64,000 nt of DNA from a virus: positions 1-64,000 of the IMG/VR virus record IMGVR_UViG_3300038425_000083. One strand, 5' to 3'. The stretch's first letter is position 1. Each line of letters begins with the position of its first letter. Positions 46,582 through 54,391 of the stretch are shown piece after piece. The notes under the pieces were generated by a model. That model saw only the letters and a program-made list of their open reading frames with translations. It did no database searches and was not told the origin of the DNA. A program made the position numbers and the translations under genes.

Positions 46582-47321
46582 TGATAGTCTATGTTGATGA
46601 CCGATTAATGAAAGCTGACCGTAGCCATGTTGCCTTTGAAAGAACTGTTAAAGGCAAGCAACAACATATCAAACAAAAGGGTTCGAAGAAAGAAGAAGAG
46701 ACTGAGCAAAAAAATAAAAAGCCTAAAGGCGAGCAGGCCAGAACCGAAGCCAAAGGGATAGTCGATAGTATAGGAAATACTATGAAAATATTTAAACAGT
46801 CTGAAGGGATGTGCGGGCCGACGAGTGTTAGCATGGCATTGACAAAATTCAGAAAAAATTATTCTCCGGAACAAATAGCCAAGATTGCCCACTCTACGGC
46901 TTCGGAAGGAACAGATAGCGGTGAGTTGGTAAAGGCAATTAAATCTGTTGGTATAGATGTTGTTGAATATAAAAATTTAAGTAGGTTACATGCCTTGCAT
47001 GTTCTTAGGAATCATACCAAGAATGGAGAGCCTTGTATCGTATCTTGGCTTAAAACAAAACTCGTATCTTCAAGTGAGTCCAGTATAAAGGGGTCAGAAG
47101 GGATGAAGCCTGGTTTTGAAGAAGTCCCGGACATGAAGACGATATCGAAAAAGCAAGCAGAAGAAGCAGAGCATTATTCAGTTGTTAAAAGTGTAGACGA
47201 TAAGTATGTTCATATGCTTGATCCGTTGGAAGACAAAGAACAATCACTTCCAATTAAATATTTTTTGGATAGATGGTGGGATTCAGAGGATAAGAGATGG
47301 TTCCTGGTCTTAACAAAATAG
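46581..47321 (+). CDS. C39-like cysteine peptidase, 246 aa
   Basis: The first 40 residues carry a variant of the second recurring motif (FERTVKGKQQHIKQKGSKK), then a charged linker. The peptidase core has Cys 78 (MCGPTSVSMAL), His 198 (EHYSVV) and Asp 214 (LDPLE), the C39/papain-like order used by bacteriocin-processing and related peptidases. It could cut a tagged precursor or a host protein. Overlaps the ATP-grasp gene. Confidence 0.74.
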   Translation: MIVYVDDRLMKADRSHVAFERTVKGKQQHIKQKGSKKEEETEQKNKKPKGEQARTEAKGIVDSIGNTMKIFKQSEGMCGPTSVSMALTKFRKNYSPEQIAKIAHSTASEGTDSGELVKAIKSVGIDVVEYKNLSRLHALHVLRNHTKNGEPCIVSWLKTKLVSSSESSIKGSEGMKPGFEEVPDMKTISKKQAEEAEHYSVVKSVDDKYVHMLDPLEDKEQSLPIKYFLDRWWDSEDKRWFLVLTK

Positions 47322-47331
47322 GAGGAGAAAC

Positions 47332-47739
47332 ATGGAAGAAAGAGCTTGGAGGAACATAAGTATCGGAAAGACAGATCGCCCTGTGTTATGTCCTGATCTT
47401 ATTCGTCAGAGATGTGTCATCGAGTTTTTGACTGATTTGGACATGAATGACTTTGATTTCATGGAGAAACACCTAACGAAGTTTCTCCATGATTTGTCAA
47501 AAACCTTGGATATGAGGATATTCATGGGGCCGATTATAGGGAACGACAGAAACGAACTTACTGGCGAGAATGGTCCCTCAGCACTTGTAGGATGGACTAC
47601 TTCGGGTTGCCAGATTCACTCTTGGCCTTTCAGAAAGTTTGTATCGATTGATATCTATAGCTGCAAAGCGTACGATGTATTAAAGGCATTCAAACTTGTG
47701 ACTAAATATTTTAATCCTGTTATTGTGGACATTCGTTAA
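47332..47739 (+). CDS. speD-like: AdoMet decarboxylase-fold pyruvoyl enzyme, 135 aa
   Basis: Matches prokaryotic AdoMet decarboxylase (SpeD/SpeH): the self-cleavage Ser 91, His 96 (CQIHSWP) and Cys 111 (IDIYSC) keep exactly the 5- and 20-residue spacing of Ser63/His68/Cys83 in the Thermotoga enzyme. The Glu after HTWP that binds the AdoMet ribose is Phe 100 here, and the residues around the cleavage Ser read TSG instead of ESH. Such loss of AdoMet-binding residues fits the known conversion of this fold into ornithine/arginine decarboxylases, so the substrate may be another amino acid. AGGAGG precedes ATG 47332. Confidence 0.78.
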   Translation: MEERAWRNISIGKTDRPVLCPDLIRQRCVIEFLTDLDMNDFDFMEKHLTKFLHDLSKTLDMRIFMGPIIGNDRNELTGENGPSALVGWTTSGCQIHSWPFRKFVSIDIYSCKAYDVLKAFKLVTKYFNPVIVDIR

Positions 47740-48554
47740 TGAGGATGCAAGTCTATTTAAGAAAGTTGTTTAAAGTCGTTAGTGAACGGAGGCTTTGGCT
47801 TACTGTTCTTGGGAAAACAGGACGCCAGTATATCTGGATTGTTCGATCAACTTTAGAGTTTGATCATGACAGGCCAAACTTTTTAATTGCTGCAGGTTTT
47901 CATGGAGAGGAGATTGCCGGGCCTTTTGCGATTCTGAAATGGCTTGAAACTGCAACTCCAAATCAACTTGCAAAGGCCAATTTTACATTTTTACCAGTTA
48001 TGAACCCGATCGGATTTAACAGAGGTTCTCGGTATGCTCGAGCAGGAGAGAAAACAAATGCTGGCTTCTATCACGTAGAAGAAAGCAAAGATGTTCTTTC
48101 AACAGAGGGTCAGATTCTTATGGAGAATGTTGACTTTCTGATTAAGGCTGCCAGGGATGGCTTTCTTAGTTTGCATGAGGATGAGACTGTAGATAAGTTC
48201 TATGTTTATGATTATGTAGCAGAGGAGCGAGCCAAGCCAAGTTCTTTTGCAAGAGCTATGAGAGATGAGGAGAAGAAGTTTTTTGATGTCATTGCGGATA
48301 ATACCCCTGTCAATGAGGAAGGCGATCCGAATGCAGTTGTTTGGGATGGGATTGTTTATCATTTGTGCGATGGTAGTTTTGAAGACATGTTAATGCATAA
48401 CGGAATACCAAGAGCTATAACTACAGAGACCCCATCACTTGGCATCGGATTGGAAAAAAGAGTTGAAGCTGGGGTTGCGTTAATAACAAAATTTGTTAAT
48501 TTATCTGTTAGACGTTCCAGGGTTATGTCAAAATATAGGAGAGATAAAGAATAA
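47739..48554 (+). CDS. M14-family zinc carboxypeptidase/deacylase, 271 aa
   Basis: Full M14 set: HGEE with zinc ligands His 55 and Glu 58, the NPIGFNRGSR substrate region near 89-98, third ligand His 146 (SLHED) and catalytic Glu 230 (AITTETP). Size and the single domain resemble succinylglutamate desuccinylase/aspartoacylase-like members that remove acyl groups from amino acids as well as small carboxypeptidases. Overlaps the SpeD-like gene, so it likely acts in the same pathway. Confidence 0.82.
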   Translation: MRMQVYLRKLFKVVSERRLWLTVLGKTGRQYIWIVRSTLEFDHDRPNFLIAAGFHGEEIAGPFAILKWLETATPNQLAKANFTFLPVMNPIGFNRGSRYARAGEKTNAGFYHVEESKDVLSTEGQILMENVDFLIKAARDGFLSLHEDETVDKFYVYDYVAEERAKPSSFARAMRDEEKKFFDVIADNTPVNEEGDPNAVVWDGIVYHLCDGSFEDMLMHNGIPRAITTETPSLGIGLEKRVEAGVALITKFVNLSVRRSRVMSKYRRDKE

Positions 48555-49313
48555 ATGGGAAGAGAAGTTAAATGTTTTATGTTAGAACCGACAGATCGAG
48601 TTAGAAGGCATCTTCGAAGATTTGTATCTTTTAAAGTCTCGCAAGCTGACCGAGAATGTAAAGTAGCTGAACATGGCTATCATCAGGCACGACAAATGAT
48701 TGAAGATGCACCAGCTCAGATGACCAGAAGAATTATTCAAACAGAGAACGGAATAAAAGAAGTAGGCGATCCTATCTATATTGAATGCGAACAGCCAGGA
48801 AGATTTAGAGTTTTAGAATTTGTTGGAATATCGGGATATACAGGGCATCAGGGCCTCTCTGGTGTTTGCAATGCTGATGAAACCGATCACCAAGTTTATT
48901 CCGGAAAGGAAGATCCGAGATGGCCATGGCACTGCCCATGTGGTTATAAGTTTACTCCTGAAGATGAATGGCAGGTGTTTACGAATCTTATCTACAAGCG
49001 GAAGGATACCGGCGAGTTGATGACATTGCAAGAGTCTCCTCCCGGGGCTATGTGGGATGCCGATTGGATGCATGACCTAATCGAGTATTACGGTAGTGAT
49101 CATAGAGGAGAGAGATTGGACGATGGCATGATTCTGGTCGTTAAAACTCCTGCTGGGGAATGGCTGATTGATGGGCCGTCGAGCGACAAACCTTCTAAAC
49201 GATGGACAAGAAGTGGAGTTCCTCCACTTATAACGGTTCAAGGTTCTATTGGAATTGGAAGTCCGCAGAAATATCATGGGATGCTTATTGAAGGAGTTTT
49301 GAGAGATGTATAA
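48555..49313 (+). CDS. Conserved phage protein with CxCGY zinc-like motif, 252 aa
   Basis: Residues 55-70 carry MTRRIIQTENG, a variant of the RRVIRTE motif. The main domain has WPWHCPCGYKFTPEDEWQVF, then APPGAMWD-like PPGAMWDADWMHD, LVVKTPAGEWLIDGP, and YHGML at the end; I know this pattern from many phage and plasmid proteins of unknown role. GISGYTGHQGLSG echoes the collagen-like protein of the operon. Last gene in the amino-acid operon. Confidence 0.65.
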   Translation: MGREVKCFMLEPTDRVRRHLRRFVSFKVSQADRECKVAEHGYHQARQMIEDAPAQMTRRIIQTENGIKEVGDPIYIECEQPGRFRVLEFVGISGYTGHQGLSGVCNADETDHQVYSGKEDPRWPWHCPCGYKFTPEDEWQVFTNLIYKRKDTGELMTLQESPPGAMWDADWMHDLIEYYGSDHRGERLDDGMILVVKTPAGEWLIDGPSSDKPSKRWTRSGVPPLITVQGSIGIGSPQKYHGMLIEGVLRDV

Positions 49314-49839
49314 GTTTGTTATTTTAGAAAAATCTAAGGACTTTCCAGGAGGCTATTACTATATAGACCTTGACAAGACGCTCGCATATCATAAAACCGA
49401 ATGGGGGGCAGATGTCATAGGTAAGCCACTTCCTAAGATGTTGAAAAAACTTAAGGGCTTATTGCGGAATGGAAAGAAGATAAAGATTTTCACTGCAAGA
49501 GCTACCGATAAAAAAGCTGTTAAAGAAATTCAAGCTTGGTTGAAGGAAAATAAATTACCCCGCTTTGAAGTTACCAATATAAAGGGAACTGATGTCATTG
49601 AGATATGGGATGATAGAGCAAGACAAGTTGATCCTAATACTGGAGAGTTTACAAAAGCGCAGGGTGGATACGGGGGCTCTCGAGTTCCTTTGATTGGATT
49701 AGGCCTACCAGGTTCTGGACAGTTTCGTTCTCATAAATTGGGGAGATCAGAACGGAAGAGGTTAGCTAAAAGAAAACGTATAGAGCGAAAGAAAGAACGG
49801 AAGGAAGATATAGAAGCATATGGCGAAGCTCTTGACTAA
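49306..49839 (+). CDS. HAD-family phosphatase-like protein, 177 aa
   Basis: Starts with YKFVILEKSK (leader without tag). The HAD motifs are DLDKT (catalytic Asp and following DxT), IFTARAT (motif II Thr) and IWDDRA (acidic motif). A basic C-terminal tail of about 40 residues (RSERKRLAKRKRIERKKERK) is added. A 5'-nucleotidase/polynucleotide phosphatase-like activity is possible. By the leader at its N-terminus it belongs to the proposed cargo set. Confidence 0.75.
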   Translation: MYKFVILEKSKDFPGGYYYIDLDKTLAYHKTEWGADVIGKPLPKMLKKLKGLLRNGKKIKIFTARATDKKAVKEIQAWLKENKLPRFEVTNIKGTDVIEIWDDRARQVDPNTGEFTKAQGGYGGSRVPLIGLGLPGSGQFRSHKLGRSERKRLAKRKRIERKKERKEDIEAYGEALD

Positions 49840-49987
49840 TTATGTCATTTTGAAAAAGGCTGAGAAGAAGTTACCAGATCATAACTCTATGCAATTTCAC
49901 AAGGAACTTTTTGAAGTAGAAGATGATCTGATGGATTACTTAGACACATTGGAGAAAGAACCAAAGCATGAGGCTCGTAATTCTTAA
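49820..49987 (+). CDS. Small protein with YVILKK leader, 55 aa
   Basis: ATG 49820 lies inside the end of the HAD gene; stop 49987 overlaps the next gene. Begins AKLLTNYVILKKAEKK, a leader copy with Lys in place of Glu before the tag position, then an acidic helix (KELFEVEDDLMDYLDTLEK). Short but supported by the motif and tight overlaps. Confidence 0.55.
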   Translation: MAKLLTNYVILKKAEKKLPDHNSMQFHKELFEVEDDLMDYLDTLEKEPKHEARNS

Positions 49988-51800
49988 ATCAAGCGAAAGT
50001 GCACGTAGGGCATGGGAAACAAGAAGATATGGAGGTTCTCATACAACCCTATCGACCGAACGCTCTGAATATTACAAAGAAAGAGAAAAGCTTGACAAAG
50101 AGGTTTTTCTTAATGAGCTTCCAAAGTTTAGGGAAGAACTTAACATAAAAAAGTTTTATACAAAATTTCCTAAAGTGTCTTCTCAGATCGAAGAGAAGTT
50201 TCGAACTATTACTGAAAGTTACAGAAGCGGTGGTTTAGATGACTTGGGTGCTAAACCAGAAGAAGTAAGAGAGAAGATGCAAGTTGTTAAAGATGAAATA
50301 AAATCGTGGGGCGACAAACTTCAATTTAATGGAAGAGGTAGACTGTCTATTAAAGTCGGCACCATACCAAAAAGAGGAAGACATAAAACCTATGGTATGT
50401 ACTACCCTGGGATTCAAGTTTTAGAAGTGGATCAAAGATACAAAAATTCTATAGCTCATGAGTATGCTCATTTTATTTTTGATGACAATGGATGGGAAGA
50501 TAGCTACAAAGATAGTTTAGTTCATGGGAATTTCGATGAGGCTTATGAATTTGGGTTTACGAATTTTTTAGAGAAATTTTCTCAAGATATGGAATTTGTT
50601 CCCTCTGACATAAGTTCTGCAGGCACAGCTGCTACAATTAAAAATCAAGGGAAAGCACTTATAGAACTTTTCGCTCAGCTAAAAGATTTTTATAAACTTC
50701 CAGATGTTATGGAAAAATTTAAGAAAAGTCAAGACCCTCCTATCATTTGGGCGTCTACTGAGGCTTTATCGGATAAGCAAAAGCTTACTCGAGAACGGAT
50801 TGAACGGACGTTCGCCAGAGGAGTTTATAAAAGAGTTCAGAATCGTATGAAGTATCTATTTCGTCCAACCGAAATATTTGCAAGAGCTGTTGGGTCATAT
50901 GTATCAGAGGATTTTATTTCTAACCCGGTTGAAAAAGATGATAGATACAAGGCAATTGTAAAAGCCTGGGGTGATAAGTATCTGAAGACTGGTATTGTGA
51001 AGAGTTATGTGATTCTTGAAAAAGCCCAGATACAGATTAAGCCTTCTTTTAGGCATACGGCTTCTGGTAAGATAGTTCCTGTCAAAGGATTTACAGTTGA
51101 AAGGGAAACTTTTGAGCATGCCGTTCTTGCCGATGAATTTTTCAAATCACTTAAGGAGATTGAAGGATCAGATTGGCAATTTGAACCCGGCGAAGTTTTT
51201 GATATGGGTGATAAAATAAATGTTGAAGTTAGATTGTGGGACCGAAGTAAGAATATCACAGAACTTGAACCTTATAGAGCAAAGGGAACTTCTTTAACAC
51301 GCTATAAAAAGATGTCTGGATACATTGGTCGTTTTGAATTGAATTTTCTTAAGAATGGGAAAGATGTGTATCTATCATCTTTATTTTTAAAAGACGAGTG
51401 GCAAGGTAAAGGTGTTGGCAATGATTTAATGAAGCGAGCTATAGACTTTGGAATTTCTAAAGGCTTCAAAAGTTTTGAACTCTTTGCAAATGGGGATGTC
51501 GGAACTTATGCGTGGGCTATCCAAGGATGGGATTTTGTTAAGAAAACAGAGAAACAAGATTTGCTTGGAGACTTTTGTAAATGGCTAAAGAAAAAATATA
51601 ATGTAGAGAAAAATCCTCTGGATTTTCCTCATGCTTGGAATATAGCAGCGTTTAGAATAGGAGATGAGAAAGTCGGAAAAAAATTTATGACTGGAGATGG
51701 TCATAATGATTTCTGGGAAGGCGCTCTTAACGTTGGTAGCAAAGGCTACAAATTGTTTAAGGAATATCATAGATTAAGGTTACTAAGGAAAATGAGTTAG
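49968..51800 (+). CDS. Tagged zincin-GNAT polyprotein, 610 aa
   Basis: Starts RLVILKSSESARRAWETRRYGGSH, leader and tag together with no extra residues. The zincin module has HEYAH at 164-168, PTEIFARA downstream and the closing WGDKYLKTGIVKS; the next residues are YVILEKAQ, a second leader. A C-terminal GNAT acetyltransferase follows, with the acetyl-CoA P-loop QGKGVG at 479-484, strands LSSLFLKDEW and a final EYHRLRLLRKM. So zincin and acetyltransferase are two units divided by a junction motif. Substrates unknown. Confidence 0.8.
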   Translation: MRLVILKSSESARRAWETRRYGGSHTTLSTERSEYYKEREKLDKEVFLNELPKFREELNIKKFYTKFPKVSSQIEEKFRTITESYRSGGLDDLGAKPEEVREKMQVVKDEIKSWGDKLQFNGRGRLSIKVGTIPKRGRHKTYGMYYPGIQVLEVDQRYKNSIAHEYAHFIFDDNGWEDSYKDSLVHGNFDEAYEFGFTNFLEKFSQDMEFVPSDISSAGTAATIKNQGKALIELFAQLKDFYKLPDVMEKFKKSQDPPIIWASTEALSDKQKLTRERIERTFARGVYKRVQNRMKYLFRPTEIFARAVGSYVSEDFISNPVEKDDRYKAIVKAWGDKYLKTGIVKSYVILEKAQIQIKPSFRHTASGKIVPVKGFTVERETFEHAVLADEFFKSLKEIEGSDWQFEPGEVFDMGDKINVEVRLWDRSKNITELEPYRAKGTSLTRYKKMSGYIGRFELNFLKNGKDVYLSSLFLKDEWQGKGVGNDLMKRAIDFGISKGFKSFELFANGDVGTYAWAIQGWDFVKKTEKQDLLGDFCKWLKKKYNVEKNPLDFPHAWNIAAFRIGDEKVGKKFMTGDGHNDFWEGALNVGSKGYKLFKEYHRLRLLRKMS

Positions 51801-51808
51801 GAGATAAA

Positions 51809-52822
51809 ATGAAAGTTCTGTTTATTTGCAAAGTAAGAGAATATTCTGAAGACTACTCGGATTGGGGTTATTCTGATTGGGCATCTGGATTGCTTATTTC
51901 TGCAAAGCTTCTTTCAGATATGCTTAACAAAATAGGAATTTCTTCCAAGGTAGTTCGAGTTGTTGATAATAATGATATAGATAGGGAAGTTCATAAATAC
52001 AGACCTAATTATGTTATCATTGAAGCTCTATGGGTTGTTCCGGAAAAGTTTCATATCTTGAGACGGCTTCACCCACATGTAAAATGGGTAGTTAGAATCC
52101 ATAGCGAGATTCCCTTTTTAGCAAACGAAGGAATAGCTATGAAGTGGCTTTATGGATACAGAGATTTGGGTTTTGTTCACATAGGTGTGAACAGTAAAAG
52201 AATAGGAGAAGCTCTTAAAGGTTTAGGATTTGATGTTCTGATGCTTCCTAACTATTACCCAGTTGATCCGAGAAGAGCAAGGCTTTCAAGAAGAGGGTCA
52301 GAGTTGAGAGTGGGATGCTTCGGAGCAATTCGACCTCTTAAAAATCAGCTTATGCAGGCTATAGCTGCGATTAGATGTGCAGAAGAGTTGAAATTACATC
52401 TTGAATTTCATATTAACCACAATAGAGTAGAGAACAGAGGAATAGAAGTTCTTAAAAACATAAGAGATTTATTTGCCAATAATATTAACTGCGAATTGGT
52501 GGAGCATTCTTGGATGAGTCACCATAAATTTATTGAGCTACTTAAAACAATGGACATTGGAATGAATGTGAGTTTAAGTGAGACATATAGCGTTATTACC
52601 GCAGACATGGTTTCTCATAATGTACCTATAGTCGTATCACATGAAGTAGCATGGGCACATACTTTAAGCAAGGCAAATCCAAACGATTTAGATGATATAG
52701 TAAAAAAGATGAAAATAGCTTTTCATAATGAAGAACTTATTTACGACAATAAATCATTGCTTAGATTGAACGGAAGATTATCTAAACAAGAATGGAAGAG
52801 ATTTTTGTTACAAAAAATTTAA
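51809..52822 (+). CDS. GT4-like glycosyltransferase, 337 aa
   Basis: AGGAG precedes ATG 51809. GT-B layout: an N-terminal Rossmann domain (MKVLFICKVRE, DWASGLLISAKLLSDML), the linker VGCFGAIRPLKNQ that typically opens the nucleotide-sugar domain, and a late ETYSVITADMVSHNVPIVVS segment in the donor-binding position. It may modify host surface sugars, phage DNA or virion proteins. No junction motif, so it seems to act in the cell rather than as cargo (inference). Confidence 0.78.
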   Translation: MKVLFICKVREYSEDYSDWGYSDWASGLLISAKLLSDMLNKIGISSKVVRVVDNNDIDREVHKYRPNYVIIEALWVVPEKFHILRRLHPHVKWVVRIHSEIPFLANEGIAMKWLYGYRDLGFVHIGVNSKRIGEALKGLGFDVLMLPNYYPVDPRRARLSRRGSELRVGCFGAIRPLKNQLMQAIAAIRCAEELKLHLEFHINHNRVENRGIEVLKNIRDLFANNINCELVEHSWMSHHKFIELLKTMDIGMNVSLSETYSVITADMVSHNVPIVVSHEVAWAHTLSKANPNDLDDIVKKMKIAFHNEELIYDNKSLLRLNGRLSKQEWKRFLLQKI

Positions 52823-52833
52823 GGAGGAATGTT

Positions 52834-53655
52834 ATGAGTATATTTGAGACGATTAAAGAAGATGTTGTTGGATTATTTGAAAAGAAAGTCCCAAAGAAAT
52901 TTGGAGGATACGGTTGGATTAAAGATGCTTCCGATCCGAGAGACTTCAAGTTTGTATCTCCTATAAAGACTCTCCCAAAATCTGTTAACATGAGACCTTA
53001 TATGCCGCCGATTTTGGATCAGGGAAACTTAGGAAGTTGCACAGCTAATGCAATAGCAAATGATTTTTATGCCGAGATGTTGAGACAGCTTTCGTTAAAG
53101 ACTATCAACCACGCCTGGCTTCCGTCAAGACTTCTCATTTATTTCAATGAGAGAACTTTAGAAGGAACCGTTAAACAAGACTCCGGAGCCAGCGTACGTG
53201 ATGGATTTAAAACTATCAACACGCTGGGTGTTTGCCCGGAAACAGAGTGGCCTTATATTATTAGCAACTTTGCTGTAAAACCTCCGGCAAAGTGTTACAT
53301 AGATGCATTAAGAGATAAGACAGTTCAGTATTTGAGTATACCTCAGGTTCTCACTCAAATGAAGGGATGCCTTGCTTCTGGATATCCATTTGTTTTTGGA
53401 TTTAATGTCTATGAAAGTTTCGAGAGCGATGAAGTGGCCAAGACAGGTATTGTACCAATGCCAGTAAAGGGAGAAGCACTCTTAGGTGGGCACTGTGTTT
53501 TGGCTTGTGGCTATGATGATTATTATCAAAGGTTTATGGTTATGAACAGCTGGGGTTCAGGCTGGGGTATTAAGGGATATTTTACAATCCCTTATGCTTA
53601 CCTGACAAGTGCAAATTTGGCGTCAGATTTTTGGACAATACGATTGGTATCGTAA
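52834..53655 (+). CDS. Papain-like (C1A) cysteine protease, 273 aa
   Basis: AAGGAGG decides ATG 52834. Catalytic set: Gln in the DQGNLGSCTANA loop with Cys 69, His 220 (GGHCVLACGYDD), Asn 238 (NSWGSGWGIKGYF). No signal peptide; about 50 extra residues at the N-terminus (KKFGGYGWIKDASDPRD) could be a short propeptide. Papain-family proteases are rare in phages. It could process tagged polyproteins or attack host proteins. Confidence 0.85.
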   Translation: MSIFETIKEDVVGLFEKKVPKKFGGYGWIKDASDPRDFKFVSPIKTLPKSVNMRPYMPPILDQGNLGSCTANAIANDFYAEMLRQLSLKTINHAWLPSRLLIYFNERTLEGTVKQDSGASVRDGFKTINTLGVCPETEWPYIISNFAVKPPAKCYIDALRDKTVQYLSIPQVLTQMKGCLASGYPFVFGFNVYESFESDEVAKTGIVPMPVKGEALLGGHCVLACGYDDYYQRFMVMNSWGSGWGIKGYFTIPYAYLTSANLASDFWTIRLVS

Positions 53656-53662
53656 GAGGTTT

Positions 53663-53788
53663 ATGGAACTTATTACATGTCCTATTTGTGGTAATCAGGT
53701 AATGTGGATAATTTGGGATGACTATGAAAATAGGATTCCTGCTATGTGCATTGACTGTTATGAACTTGAAAGGATGATCAATCTATGA
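53663..53788 (+). CDS. Zinc-ribbon peptide, 41 aa
   Basis: ATG 53663 with AAGAGG upstream. Two pairs, TCPICGN and MCIDCYE, make a minimal zinc ribbon. Overlaps the next gene as ATGA. Confidence 0.55.
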   Translation: MELITCPICGNQVMWIIWDDYENRIPAMCIDCYELERMINL

Positions 53789-53949
53789 AAAAGGACAATC
53801 ATAAATTTGTTATTCTAAAGAAGAGCGTATCGTGCCCCATTTGTGGTAAAGCTAACGCTATACAGATGGGAACCCGGTATAAAAGGGATAATCTTTGGGC
53901 CAGAAGATTCCGTTGCTCTAAGGGTCACGTCTTTGAAGAAATTCAATAG
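53785..53949 (+). CDS. Zinc protein with FVILKK leader, 54 aa
   Basis: Begins DNHKFVILKKSVS, a leader copy (Lys instead of Glu), then CPICGKANAI and FRCSKGH as zinc-binding sites. Another example of a leader on a small DNA-binding-like unit. Ten bases before the next gene. Confidence 0.55.
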   Translation: MKKDNHKFVILKKSVSCPICGKANAIQMGTRYKRDNLWARRFRCSKGHVFEEIQ

Positions 53950-53958
53950 GAGATTCCT

Positions 53959-54144
53959 ATGAAGATCAAAAGATGTTTGAGATGCGGGAGATCTGTTCTT
54001 TTACCGAAGGAATTTTTTACTTGCAAAGAATGTCGGAAAGAAAACAATGAAGTGTTAGACTTGGCTGCGAGATATGTTTCACATCACATGGAAGTTATTC
54101 GTGAGTTAAGAAAGAGAGGAGCGTGGGAAGGAGCATGGACATAG
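53959..54144 (+). CDS. Zinc-ribbon protein, 61 aa
   Basis: AGGAGAT precedes ATG 53959. CLRCGRSVLL and FTCKECRKE form a zinc ribbon followed by a helix (LAARYVSHHMEVIRELRK). Overlaps the next gene by ten bases. Confidence 0.58.
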   Translation: MKIKRCLRCGRSVLLPKEFFTCKECRKENNEVLDLAARYVSHHMEVIRELRKRGAWEGAWT

Positions 54145-54389
54145 AAATTGGAAAACCAAAACCTGAGAAACCTTGGAAGTGGGCAGAAACAGAAGAAGGA
54201 ATCCGAATTCCAATTCCTTCGAGTAAGCAGATAAAACCTTCAAAATACAGACCGGATAGAGGGAAGAGGATTCTTAATAGGCACGATCCTCACTGCTTTA
54301 TTGAAAAGTCTAAGATGGATAACAATCCCTGCAACAACTTGCCCAAATGCAAGAGTTGTATGTGGAGATTTAATTGTAAGAAGGAGTAG
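54135..54389 (+). CDS. Hypothetical Cys-rich protein, 84 aa
   Basis: GGGAAGGAG favours ATG 54135. A basic Pro/Trp-rich N-terminus (GKPKPEKPWKWAETEEG) and a C-terminal cluster CNNLPKCKSCMWRFNC, which could bind zinc or an iron-sulfur cluster. Function unknown. Confidence 0.52.
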   Translation: MDIEIGKPKPEKPWKWAETEEGIRIPIPSSKQIKPSKYRPDRGKRILNRHDPHCFIEKSKMDNNPCNNLPKCKSCMWRFNCKKE

Positions 54390-54391
54390 AT

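Noticed and set aside
49968-51800. GNAT domain as beta-lysine acetyltransferase (AblB) partner of KamA
   Set aside because: It is fused to a zincin behind a junction motif and lies outside the KamA operon, so an osmolyte role is not supported.
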